This document shows, piece after piece, positions 25,657 through 33,911 of a stretch of 37,414 nucleotides of DNA. Under the pieces are notes generated by a model that saw nothing but the letters and a program-made list of their open reading frames with translations, was not told where the DNA came from and searched no databases. This stretch comes from an uncultured Alphaproteobacteria bacterium. Lineage in GTDB: Bacteria; Pseudomonadota; Alphaproteobacteria; Parvibaculales; Parvibaculaceae. A program made the translations under genes and the position numbers. How positions within the stretch are numbered: the first letter of the stretch is position 1; each line of letters begins with the position of its first letter. The stretch spans positions 1 to 37,414 of the forward strand of contig CAISYL010000041.1 of the NCBI GenBank assembly GCA_903889655.1, given 5' to 3'.

Positions 25657-27177
25657 TCAATAGGCGTTCTTGTTCAGCAATCCGAGAAAGGGGGTCAGGG
25701 CAATGATCTTGATATCGAGCCAGATCGACCAATTCTCAATATAATAAAGGTCAAATTCAACCCGCTTGCGCATCTTATCCGACGTGTCCGTCTCCCCCCG
25801 GAGACCATGAATCTGTGCCCAGCCGGTAATGCCCGGCTTCATCTTGTGGCGGTTGGCATAGTGCTCGACGAGGGTCGCATAATACTCGTTATGCGCGACC
25901 GCATGGGGACGAGGGCCAACCAGCGACATCTCGCCCTTGATAACGTTCAGAAGCTGCGGAAGTTCATCGAGGCTCGTCCGGCGCAAAAATCGCCCGACGG
26001 CCGTCACCCGCGTGTCGTTCTGTCGAGCCTGTCTGATGAGCGCACCATCCTCGACCACATGCATGGTGCGGAATTTAAGCACCGTGATGATCTGGTGGTT
26101 GAATCCGTGCCGGCGCTGCCGGAAGAGAATGGGACCCTTGCTGTCGAGCTTGATGGCGAGCGCGATGAGAAGGCAAAGCGGTGCGGTGATGGTCACGAGA
26201 AGACCGGCAAGCACCCGATCCTCGAGAGCCTTCATGATCGGCCCCCAATGATCGAGAGGCCGCCGCGCGAGTTCCAGAACGGGGATACCGGCGTGGCTCG
26301 CGATCCCCACCGGACGAATGCGGAACGCCGTCATGTCCGGGCAGAGCCGGATGTCCGCCGGCAGGATGGAGAGCTGGGCGACGAGGTTCGAAATGCGCCG
26401 ATCGTCGGAGAGCGGAAGCGCGATCAGCACCTCGTCGATCCTCTCGATCTGGCCCATCCTTATCAGATCGGAGAGTCCGCCGGCGACGACGACACGCGGT
26501 GTCGCCCCGGCCAGCAAATCGTCGAAGACGCCGAAGATGCGGATACCCTCGCCCTGCAGGGACGATCTCGCGATAATCTTCTCGGCGATTTCGCTGCTTC
26601 CATATATCGCGACATTACGCGCGAAATATCCCATCGCCGTCCAGCGACGCAGGGCTCTGGCAACGGCCAGATGGCCGAGGGACAGAAAGACGACCGAAAT
26701 GCCGAACCAGCTGAGCATCCAGCCGCGCGAGAACTGGGCCGACACCTTCAGCATGTAGCCGATGCCAAGCAGAACGAGCGCCGTCACGGCCAGCCCGAAC
26801 AAGATACGGCTCATCTGACCGCGGAAATTCGTCAGCAGATCGGGGGAATAGAGTTTCTGGCTTCTGAAAGACATGATCGCGACCACGCCACCGACCACCC
26901 CCAGCGCGAGATACATACCAATGTCCTGCTCGCTATCCAGGTAGGACCCGACATAAGCCCATTTGGCTGCGGCGCTGGCGCCGACAATCGACAGGAAATC
27001 GAAAGCGGCGACACTGTCCACGATGACGCGTTTGGACCGGATGAACGGCGACTGATGGGTGCTTTCATGCCTGCCAGAAACGTCCGGCCGGGCGGATGGC
27101 ATGGCCGCGCTCTGGAACCGGCCGCCCTGCGCGTCCGCTTTTCTTTCCGTCGCCGCCCCGTTCCCCGTCTCGTGCAT
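25657..27177 (-). CDS. wcaJ: Undecaprenyl-phosphate glucose phosphotransferase (WcaJ/PssY type)
   Basis: 506 aa from ATG 27177, with a GGGCGGGGA purine-rich stretch upstream; a later start near residue 26 (MPSARP) is possible. The N-terminal half has four hydrophobic segments and a nucleotide-fold domain (YFARNVAIYGSSEIAEKIIA). After a fifth membrane segment (LAGLLVTITAPLCLLIALAI) comes the catalytic polyprenyl glycosylphosphotransferase domain: FRQRRHGFNHQIITVLKFRT, LDELPQLLNVIKGEMSLVGP, then RPHAVAHNEYY and KPGITGWAQIHGLRGETDT. The PRPHAVAHNEYY form is typical of the glucose/galactose-1-phosphate enzymes (WcaJ, PssY). It starts each repeat unit by placing hexose-1-phosphate on undecaprenyl phosphate. 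It is the only initiating enzyme in the window. Confidence 0.94.
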   Translation of the reverse strand: MHETGNGAATERKADAQGGRFQSAAMPSARPDVSGRHESTHQSPFIRSKRVIVDSVAAFDFLSIVGASAAAKWAYVGSYLDSEQDIGMYLALGVVGGVVAIMSFRSQKLYSPDLLTNFRGQMSRILFGLAVTALVLLGIGYMLKVSAQFSRGWMLSWFGISVVFLSLGHLAVARALRRWTAMGYFARNVAIYGSSEIAEKIIARSSLQGEGIRIFGVFDDLLAGATPRVVVAGGLSDLIRMGQIERIDEVLIALPLSDDRRISNLVAQLSILPADIRLCPDMTAFRIRPVGIASHAGIPVLELARRPLDHWGPIMKALEDRVLAGLLVTITAPLCLLIALAIKLDSKGPILFRQRRHGFNHQIITVLKFRTMHVVEDGALIRQARQNDTRVTAVGRFLRRTSLDELPQLLNVIKGEMSLVGPRPHAVAHNEYYATLVEHYANRHKMKPGITGWAQIHGLRGETDTSDKMRKRVEFDLYYIENWSIWLDIKIIALTPFLGLLNKNAY

Positions 27178-27468
27178 TCCCCGCCCTACGTTCCACTAGC
27201 CCGATCAGCGTAAGACATGCTTTGCTCCTCTCATACGTGTCCGAGGGTCGCAAGCAAGAATTCAAATTTTCATCAAGACGGAACACACATCCTGCCGCGC
27301 TCCGCCAGATATCTTCGCGATGCCCTGCTTATTCCATGTCGAGGAATAAAACCCGGGAAACCCAGTCCGGAATGGAGCACGACCCGTGCCCGGTCTTGAT
27401 GGCGAGACCTTGCGGGCCACCCCAAGGCTGCCACCAGACGCACGCTTCCGCAATAAACCGGAAGAGAG
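27178..27468. other. Intergenic region between second gmd and wcaJ (both minus strand)
   Basis: 291 bases without a credible gene. Just after the gmd stop on the minus strand is a short inverted repeat, CTTCCG (27445-27450) and CGGAAG (27459-27464), with an eight-base A/T-rich loop but no T-run. The part nearest wcaJ (27250-27290 region) is A/T-rich and may carry a separate promoter for wcaJ-galE. I see no other feature. Confidence 0.4.
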
Positions 27469-28563
27469 TTAGTCGTGTTTTTTGATCCCGCTTTGAGACA
27501 AGCGTTCCATACGGAGGATATCCGCCTCGACCATCTCGCGAACCAGAGTGGCGAAACTCGTCTTGTTGTTCCAGCCGAGCACGCGGCGTGCCTTGGAGGC
27601 GTCGCCCAGTGTCGCGTTGACGTCGGTCGGCCGGAAGAATTTGGGGTCGACAGCCACGAGGCGTTTGCCGCTGCGCCGGTCGATACCCTCTTCCTCCTGT
27701 CCCTCACCGCGCCAATCGATTTCGCGTCCGATCTGGCGAAATGCAATTTCGACGAAGTCGCGGACGGCACGGTTCTCCCCCGTTGCCAGCACGTAGTCGC
27801 CGGGCGTGGGCTGCTGCAACATCAGCCACATGCCTTCAACGTAGTCGCGGGCATGCCCCCAGTCGCGCCGCGTGTCGAGATTGCCGAGCTTCAGGCAATC
27901 TTCGCTCCCGAGGTGACAAGCCGCGACAGCCTGCGAGATTTTTCGAGTGACAAAAATCGGCGCGCGATAGGGGCTCTCATGGTTGAAGAGAATTCCGTTC
28001 GACGCATGCAGACCATAGGCCTCGCGAAAATTGATTGTCGCCTCGAAAGCCGCGTGCTTCGAGACGGCATAGGGGTTCAGCGGATGAAGCGGCGTCTGCT
28101 CGCTCTGCATGCCGCCGCCCGGCGCGTGCCCGAACATTTCGGAGCTCGACGCCTGATAGAAGCGGGTTCGGCGCTCGAGCCCGAGTTTGACCACCGCATT
28201 GAGAAGGCGGACGGCCCCCGTCGCATTCACGTCGGTCGTATAAGCCGGTTCCTCGAAGCTTTTCTGAATATGGCTCTGTGCCGCCAGGTTGTAGATCTCG
28301 TCCGGCGCTATGTCCCTGACCAGCTGATAGAGCCTGTCACCCAGCACCATGTCGCACGTATGAAGAACGAGCCCGGAACCGGCCTCGGGAATATCCGCCA
28401 ATCGTCCATTGCTGATCCTGGAGAGATCGCGGCCCATTCCATGGACGATGTAGCCCTGCTGCAAAAGCAGTTCGGCAAGATATCCGCCGTCTTGGCCCGT
28501 GATGCCCGTAATGAGCGCAACAGGCGGCCTGGAAAGGTCTCTCAATGGAGGTATCGAAGGCAC
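27469..28563 (-). CDS. gmd: Divergent GDP-mannose 4,6-dehydratase-like enzyme (copy 2)
   Basis: 364 aa with a GTG start at 28563; TTG about eight codons in is an alternative. It has the SDR opening [20 protein letters not shown] and [19 protein letters not shown] and FFRPTDVNATLGDASKARRV, so it belongs to the Gmd family. It differs from the other two copies in three ways: the catalytic Thr is Ser (YQASSSEMFG), the arginine-rich loop after strand 2 (KRRSSSxNT in the others) is GRDLSRISNGR, and LHTCDMVLGDRLYQLV replaces the usual HYGDLTD segment. The Tyr-xxx-Lys pair is present (NPYAVSKHAAFE). It is followed by no epimerase of its own, but fcl copy 2 lies 118 bp upstream on the same strand. It probably acts on GDP-mannose, though another GDP-hexose cannot be excluded. 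Confidence 0.85.
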   Translation of the reverse strand: MPSIPPLRDLSRPPVALITGITGQDGGYLAELLLQQGYIVHGMGRDLSRISNGRLADIPEAGSGLVLHTCDMVLGDRLYQLVRDIAPDEIYNLAAQSHIQKSFEEPAYTTDVNATGAVRLLNAVVKLGLERRTRFYQASSSEMFGHAPGGGMQSEQTPLHPLNPYAVSKHAAFEATINFREAYGLHASNGILFNHESPYRAPIFVTRKISQAVAACHLGSEDCLKLGNLDTRRDWGHARDYVEGMWLMLQQPTPGDYVLATGENRAVRDFVEIAFRQIGREIDWRGEGQEEEGIDRRSGKRLVAVDPKFFRPTDVNATLGDASKARRVLGWNNKTSFATLVREMVEADILRMERLSQSGIKKHD

Positions 28564-28681
28564 GGTTTAGTTCCCCGACTTGATTTCAGTCCCCACCCCT
28601 GGGTCGCGCCTTGCCTGAGCCTCGCCAAGGTTCCGCAGGATCGTCCTGCCAAGTGTAGCAATCAGAGTTGCGATCAGACGT

Positions 28682-29641
28682 TTACACGCCCGCCGTCACT
28701 CGCTCATCACAATACCAACGATAAACTTCGGCTATCCCCTGTTCCAGCGATACCCGGGGCTTCCAGCCCCAGGCCGCAAGCCGGGACACATCCATCAATT
28801 TGCGAGGTGTGCCGTCAGGCTTCGTTGGGTCGGTCAGTATCTCGCCTTCGAAGCCGACGATCCGCTTGATCGTCTCCGCGAGTTCCCGGATGGTCAGGTC
28901 GGTGCCCGAGCCGACATTGACGTGCTCTTCCTCGGAATAATTCTTCATCAGGAAGACCAATGCGTCGGCGCAATCCTCGACATAGAGAAATTCGCGGCGT
29001 GGCGTCCCCGTGCCCCAGATCGTGACCGAGGGCGCATGCTTGAGCTTCGCGTCATGCATCTTCGCCATCAGCGCCGGCATAACATGCGACGATTGCAGGT
29101 CGAAGTTGTCGCCGATGCCGTAAAGATTGGTCGGCATGGCGGAGATGAAATCGCAACCATATTGGCGACGATAGGCTTGGCATAGCTTGATGCCAGCGAT
29201 CTTCGCGACCGCATACCACTGATTTGTCGGCTCGAGGGGGCCCGTCAGCAGCGCATCCTCGCGCATCGGCTGCGGCGCCATTTTCGGATAAATGCAGGAC
29301 GACCCGAGGAAGAGAAGCTTTTCGACACCGACACGCCAGGCCGCGTTGATGATGTTCGCCTCGATCATCAGATTGTCATAGATAAACTCTGCCGGCCGCG
29401 TGTCGTTGGCCAGGATGCCGCCGACCGTCGCCGCCGGCACGAAAACGGCATTCGGCTTTGCGGCGTCCAGCCAGTCCTCGACCTCCGACTGCCTTCTGAG
29501 GTCGACCTTGTCGCGACCGACGGTCAATACCTCGCAGGCTTCGGTCGACAGGCGCCGGAGAATGGCCGAGCCCACCATGCCACGATGGCCGGCGACAAAA
29601 ACCTTCTTGCCTTCGAGCGAATAATTTCCGTGTTCAGTCAT
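28682..29641 (-). CDS. fcl: GDP-L-fucose synthase (copy 2)
   Basis: 319 aa from ATG 29641, with a strong GGAAGG four bases upstream. It has [57 protein letters not shown] with Tyr-xxx-Lys, and [20 protein letters not shown]. Like copy 1 (8703-9683), it should turn GDP-4-keto-6-deoxymannose into GDP-L-fucose. The two copies are clearly homologous over their full length but differ at many positions, so they are not a recent duplication. It is the first gene of a minus-strand series with gmd copy 2, wcaJ and galE. Confidence 0.94.
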   Translation of the reverse strand: MTEHGNYSLEGKKVFVAGHRGMVGSAILRRLSTEACEVLTVGRDKVDLRRQSEVEDWLDAAKPNAVFVPAATVGGILANDTRPAEFIYDNLMIEANIINAAWRVGVEKLLFLGSSCIYPKMAPQPMREDALLTGPLEPTNQWYAVAKIAGIKLCQAYRRQYGCDFISAMPTNLYGIGDNFDLQSSHVMPALMAKMHDAKLKHAPSVTIWGTGTPRREFLYVEDCADALVFLMKNYSEEEHVNVGSGTDLTIRELAETIKRIVGFEGEILTDPTKPDGTPRKLMDVSRLAAWGWKPRVSLEQGIAEVYRWYCDERVTAGV

Positions 29642-30011
29642 ACTGCCTTCCGGCCTTGCCGTTTACGCTACAAATTTTCTGGTCCGCACGACCGTCTTTC
29701 ATCTTTACGACGAATCCAGAGAAGCTTCTTTGCGCAGGCTCCGTCAAGCCTCGAACGGTCCGCCAAACCCGGCCGCTTCCAGCCTGTGGGTAGGCTCCCG
29801 ACGGCGGTCCCGCGCCTCGCTGCCCAGTTTTACACCGGAAACGAGGGGCATTCGTGATAATTTCATGGTTACAGGCGTCCTCAAGCCCCCGAATGGGGCG
29901 GTTCGTTCTCGATTGTCAGGTGGAGCAAGTATTCGCGCGACTGATTCAATCGCCGGAGATCTGTGCGTCTGTGCGAATGCCGACAAAAGAAAGAATGTCA
30001 GCCGGCGATTA
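29642..30011. promoter_or_regulatory. 370-bp intergenic region upstream of fcl copy 2
   Basis: No credible gene is visible here; open frames through it have neither family similarity nor ribosome-binding sites. It must hold the promoter of the fcl-gmd-wcaJ-galE series on the minus strand, whose ribosome-binding site is GGAAGG (complement of 29646-29651). The methyltransferase gene upstream on the same strand ends at 30012. The base composition is lower in GC than the flanking fcl gene, and the sequence has no clear repeat. I could not fix a -35/-10 pair. Confidence 0.4.
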
Positions 30012-30749
30012 TTATACGGGCTTGGTGCCGATAAATATGCGATCGCCGAAAAGCAGGCCATAGCGCACGGATTCCGCGCCCGAACAGACAAACTCGCTCA
30101 CCGCAAAACCGGCTGCCTCGATCCGCTCGCGAAAATCATTGCCATAGTAACGCACGTGATCGAATTGTCCGAAATGCATCGTCCGGCCCTCCGGAGTGTC
30201 GATTTCCGGATTCTCATAGGTCACGTCCCACCCATGTATGATCGGGACATTGACAATGAGCCGACCACCCGGGGCCAGAACTCGATAAAGTTCCCTCAAC
30301 GCCTTCAGGTCGTCGACATGTTCAAGCACGTGGCTTGCGACGAAAACCGTCACGGCCCCGTCGGGGAGATCCATCGCCTCGATGTTCAACAGGAGATCGC
30401 CGCGACCCACCGTAATATCTGCGCTCTGGTATTCGGCGCCCGTCTTGCGAATGAGCCGCGTAACGATGGGCTCGGCCGCAAAATGAACAACGCGGTCTGA
30501 CGAACCGATAGGTTGAAGTCGGTCGAACGCCAGAGACATGAGGCGATGACGCTCAAGCGACCGGCAATCAGGGCATTCAGCGTTATATCGCGGTGGATGT
30601 CCGGCGGCGAAGAAATACCCCCGATACCCGCATGCGGGACATTCCTGACGCACGTTGCCATAAAGATTTCGCACTATTTGGCCGGCATATCGGGCCATGT
30701 GCAGTGCTCGCCTGATATCCGTCGGCAATAGCTCCTTCATGTACGGCAA
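30012..30749 (-). CDS. Class I SAM-dependent methyltransferase with N-terminal zinc-ribbon-like cysteines
   Basis: 245 aa from TTG 30749, chosen because a GAGGGGG stretch lies about seven bases upstream; ATG 30740 would shorten it by three residues. Residues 37-62 carry a four-cysteine motif, CPAC at 37-40 and CPDC at 59-62, likely to bind zinc. The rest is a compact Rossmann methyltransferase: VVHFAAEP replaces the usual glycine-rich motif I, VFVASHVLEHVDDLKALREL is the acidic motif II/post-II region, and APGGRLIVNVPIIHGWDVTY is motif III. The ending GDRIFIGTKPV is typical. In a glycan cluster the likely substrate is a sugar hydroxyl or a lipid-linked glycan, but the sequence does not show which. 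It is isolated, with its own upstream region, and flanked by sequence of lower GC. Confidence 0.8.
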   Translation of the reverse strand: MPYMKELLPTDIRRALHMARYAGQIVRNLYGNVRQECPACGYRGYFFAAGHPPRYNAECPDCRSLERHRLMSLAFDRLQPIGSSDRVVHFAAEPIVTRLIRKTGAEYQSADITVGRGDLLLNIEAMDLPDGAVTVFVASHVLEHVDDLKALRELYRVLAPGGRLIVNVPIIHGWDVTYENPEIDTPEGRTMHFGQFDHVRYYGNDFRERIEAAGFAVSEFVCSGAESVRYGLLFGDRIFIGTKPV

Positions 30750-30979
30750 GCTAAAGCCCCCTCTTCATGTACGCACCCGCGATGCATACCGAAACAGCGT
30801 CATAACCAAGTTAGGCCCATTTCAGCGCATACTCAATGTGTTCCATCGTTATCACGTCGAAAGTGAATTCCGCCGGCGTCCGGGTGGAGCTTTTCTTCAA
30901 ATGGCTTTATTTACTTTGATAAATTCCTTCCTACACTCGAAGAACCTTCGTGAGACAACCACGCCCGTCAGGTCACTGA

Positions 30980-32563
30980 ATGAGTAAAGGCCGAAAATTC
31001 AACCGGCGCGGCCTGCTCTTTTTCCTCACGAAAATTACAGGCGCCGTCGCCGCCACGCCGCTCCTCGCGGCCGATGATCTTCCTCAATCCGACGCTGCCC
31101 GCAGGTCGACGGCCAGCGGGCGCCAAAACGGCGCCAGTGAACCGATCGAACGCGGTATGTCTCCGGATTTGGCTGACACCGGCCATAACAAGGGGGCCGC
31201 GCTTATTGGCTACGCACTGCCTGAACGGGGAGTGCCACAAACAGTCGCATCGAAGCTCTCGCAGATCGTGAACGTCCGAGACTTTGGGGCGGTCGGAGAC
31301 GGTGTCGCCGACGACACCGCCGCGCTCCAGAAAACTATCGATCATGTGGAAGCCGCGGGCGGAGGCTTCTTCGCCATACCGGCGGGGAGATACCGGATTA
31401 CGAGTACACTCGCGATCCCAGGGGACGTCGGTATCAATGGCGAGGGGCGTGATTGCACTATCATTCGAACCAGCGAACCCATTCAGATGATCGCATGGGC
31501 CAATGGTAGACAGAGAAGCGGCAGCTCTATTCAAAACCTCACGATCGATGGAAGCCAGGTTGCAGTAGGCGGCATGCTGATTGGAGCCGGCGGCGACTAT
31601 CGCATGACACAAGTCGAGATCAGAAGGATTGCCGGACGCGGACTTGTTCTCCACACGACGCAGAACAGTTCCTTTGAGCAGCTTCAAGTCTCGTATTCAG
31701 ACACGCTTCTCTATCTGACGAATGGTGCTTGGAACAATGTTTTCGTCCGCTGCGAGTTCAACGCACCGTCGAAAGGTGGCTTTGGCATATTGAGCCAGAA
31801 TGACAGAAGCTATGTCGCTCGCATTGGCGGAAAGCCACTTACCGACAATCGCCACAATGGGTTCATCGGTTGTGTCATCGAACGCGGCCAGCCCCGCAAC
31901 ATCATTCGGCTGGAGGATGACGGCGGCGACAATTATTTTCTGGGCTGCGAAATCCAGGGCGGTTCGCGAGACAATCCGCAGATTTTTATCAATGGCCCAA
32001 GCAACTATTTCGGGGGCAATACGACGATTCAGGAAGGGGGAAGTGGTGCAGCCTGGGCGATCGAAAACCGGGGCTACGGCACCGTGCTGAACGGCGTCAC
32101 CATGATCGGCTGGTCAAAGCGTGACTGGGCTCATTCCACAGAACTCCTGCTTGCCTACGACGTGAGGGCCGCAAAAACCAATGGCATTGTCGGGTCGCCC
32201 GGCAAGAAGTTCATCGCGCATTATTTTTCCAGCTTTCGCGGCGCGACCTATTGGGTGGTGAACAACGTCATCAAGGTCACTCAACGCGCCTATAACGGCC
32301 GGCCGACCGTCTCCTTTGCCGGTGATGCGGCACCCGAGCAGACCGCAGCCTTCGATCTCGGCGATGCAACGCTTCAATGGCGCTCCATCCACGGCGAAAG
32401 CGTGAACGTCAACGGAACGCCGATTCTGTCCGGCAAAGGTTCGCCACAGGGCGTGGTGAAAGCGCCCGTCGGTACGCTCTATCTCCGTTCGGATGGGGGT
32501 GCTGGCACCACCCTCTATGTCAAGGAAGCCGGAACGGGCAGCGACGGATGGACGGGGAAGTAA
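30980..32563 (+). CDS. Exported tailspike-like beta-helix protein (pectate lyase superfamily)
   Basis: 527 aa from ATG 30980, with AGG seven bases upstream. The N-terminus has a twin-arginine motif at residues 9-10 (KFNRRGLLFFL) and a hydrophobic stretch up to about residue 30, suggesting Tat export. Residues about 76-117 read IGYALPERGVPQTVASKLSQ, then VNVRDFGAVGDGVADDTAAL, a layout common in phage tailspike proteins, where a short head-side linker precedes the beta-helix. The middle is a right-handed beta-helix of about 350 residues. The C-terminus (492-527) has APVGTLYLRSDGGAGTTLYV and EAGTGSDGW, another tag I know from phage tail and depolymerase proteins. It may cleave or modify the polysaccharide made here. 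Catalytic residues are not identifiable. Codon use is less GC-biased than in neighbours. Confidence 0.82.
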   Translation: MSKGRKFNRRGLLFFLTKITGAVAATPLLAADDLPQSDAARRSTASGRQNGASEPIERGMSPDLADTGHNKGAALIGYALPERGVPQTVASKLSQIVNVRDFGAVGDGVADDTAALQKTIDHVEAAGGGFFAIPAGRYRITSTLAIPGDVGINGEGRDCTIIRTSEPIQMIAWANGRQRSGSSIQNLTIDGSQVAVGGMLIGAGGDYRMTQVEIRRIAGRGLVLHTTQNSSFEQLQVSYSDTLLYLTNGAWNNVFVRCEFNAPSKGGFGILSQNDRSYVARIGGKPLTDNRHNGFIGCVIERGQPRNIIRLEDDGGDNYFLGCEIQGGSRDNPQIFINGPSNYFGGNTTIQEGGSGAAWAIENRGYGTVLNGVTMIGWSKRDWAHSTELLLAYDVRAAKTNGIVGSPGKKFIAHYFSSFRGATYWVVNNVIKVTQRAYNGRPTVSFAGDAAPEQTAAFDLGDATLQWRSIHGESVNVNGTPILSGKGSPQGVVKAPVGTLYLRSDGGAGTTLYVKEAGTGSDGWTGK

Positions 32564-32623
32564 TCTCTTCCCCATTTACCACCGCCCTGTCCGCAGGTAC
32601 CCCTCGAAGCCGATGAGGCCCGT

Positions 32624-33694
32624 TCAGTCGTGGCGCGCCTTTCTGCTTTCCTCTTGCGCGACAACCCTGAGGTCGGAAGCGACCATCTCGGCGACAAGCT
32701 GCGGAAACGTCGTCTGGTGCTTCCACCCGAGCTTCTGGTGCGCCTTTCGCGGATCGCCGAGGAGCAGGTCGACTTCGGTCGGTCTGAAATAGCGAGGGTC
32801 GATCTTGACCAGGGTCTTGCCGGTCTTCTCGTCGAGCCCGAACTCGTCGGCGCCCGTTCCCTGCCAGACGATCTTCCGGCCGGTTTCGGCAAAGGCCAGC
32901 TCCACGAACTCACGCACCGAATGCGTCTCGCCGGTGGCGAGCACGTAATCGTCCGGCTCGTCCTGCTGGACGATGCGCCACATGCCTTCGACGTAATCCC
33001 TCGCATGCCCCCAGTCGCGCTTGGCGTCTATGTTGCCCAGATAAAGCGTGTCCTGCAGACCCAGCTCTATCGCCGCAACCGCGCGAGTGATCTTGCGCGT
33101 CACGAAAGTCTCACCGCGCGTCGGCCCTTCATGATTGAAGAGAATGCAGTTGGACGCGTGCATGTTGTAGGCCTCACGGTAATTTACCGTGATCCAGTAG
33201 GCGTAGAGTTTCGCCGCCGCATAGGGCGACCGCGGATAGAAGGGCGTCCGCTCGCTCTGCGGGGTTTCCTGAACCTTGCCGTAAAGCTCCGACGTCGAGG
33301 CCTGATAGAAACGCGTCTTTTTGTCGAGATTGAGAATCCTGATTGCCTCGAGGAGGCGCAGCGTTCCAATCGCATCCGAATTGGCAGTGTATTCCGGCGT
33401 TTCGAAACTCACCTGCACATGGCTTTGGGCTGCCAGGTTATAAAGCTCGTCCGGCTGGGTCGCCTGGACGACGCTGATGAGGTTCGTCGCATCGGTCAAA
33501 TCGCCATAGTGGAGAAAAAGGCGCGCGCTCTCGACATGCGGATCCTGATAGAGATCGTCGATCCGTGCCGTGTTGAACGAAGATGAACGCCGTTTAAGGC
33601 CGTGAACGATGTAACCTTTATCGAGCAACAGCCGGGCGAGATAAGCTCCATCCTGTCCGGTAATGCCCGTTATGAGGGCGACCTTATTTTTCAC
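32624..33694 (-). CDS. gmd: GDP-mannose 4,6-dehydratase (copy 3)
   Basis: 356 aa with a GTG start at 33694. It has all classical Gmd motifs: [20 protein letters not shown], the [20 protein letters not shown] loop, [19 protein letters not shown] with catalytic Thr and Glu, [20 protein letters not shown] with Tyr-xxx-Lys, and [20 protein letters not shown]. It is close to copy 1 (9676-10737). No fcl gene is adjacent; neighbours are the convergent tailspike-like gene (60 bp gap) and the divergent WcaI-type gene. It may reinforce GDP-L-fucose supply or feed a different GDP-6-deoxysugar made by a distant enzyme. Confidence 0.95.
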   Translation of the reverse strand: MKNKVALITGITGQDGAYLARLLLDKGYIVHGLKRRSSSFNTARIDDLYQDPHVESARLFLHYGDLTDATNLISVVQATQPDELYNLAAQSHVQVSFETPEYTANSDAIGTLRLLEAIRILNLDKKTRFYQASTSELYGKVQETPQSERTPFYPRSPYAAAKLYAYWITVNYREAYNMHASNCILFNHEGPTRGETFVTRKITRAVAAIELGLQDTLYLGNIDAKRDWGHARDYVEGMWRIVQQDEPDDYVLATGETHSVREFVELAFAETGRKIVWQGTGADEFGLDEKTGKTLVKIDPRYFRPTEVDLLLGDPRKAHQKLGWKHQTTFPQLVAEMVASDLRVVAQEESRKARHD

Positions 33695-33843
33695 TCTGGC
33701 TCTCTCTTCGTAGCAGGTCGTTAAACTGTCGCTCGGACAAACGGACTATCCGCAAGGCCGGGTCATCGCTTATGTCTCAAGCGGAATGACTTCAGCATAT
33801 GTACAAAATTTTGGCGAGGGCGGGGGATTTTCTCATGTTAAAT

Positions 33844-33894
33844 TGGATCGAGTGGATCCATTTGCCGGCAGTTACATGCTCCGGACCGGGCATG
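33844..33894. repeat. Two inverted repeats in the gmd/wcaI divergent region
   Basis: The first is TGGATC (33844-33849) and GATCCA (33855-33860) around GAGTG. The second, 15 bp further, pairs CATGC (33875-33879) plus CCGG (33881-33884) with CCGGGCATG (33886-33894), with one bulged T, and lies 17 bp before the WcaI-type start. Both sit in the 217-bp region that must hold the two divergent promoters. The first could be an operator. The second, so near the start codon, could form a hairpin in the leader transcript. Confidence 0.45.
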
Positions 33895-33911
33895 TTGGTT
33901 AAGTCGCGTGC

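Noticed and set aside
27445-27464. Possible intrinsic terminator after the second gmd
   Set aside because: The stem is only six pairs with an eight-base loop and no T-run follows on the minus strand, so I do not call it a terminator.
29730-30500. Plus-strand open frame crossing the 370-bp intergenic region into the methyltransferase gene
   Set aside because: No ribosome-binding site or family similarity, and most of it is antisense to the methyltransferase.
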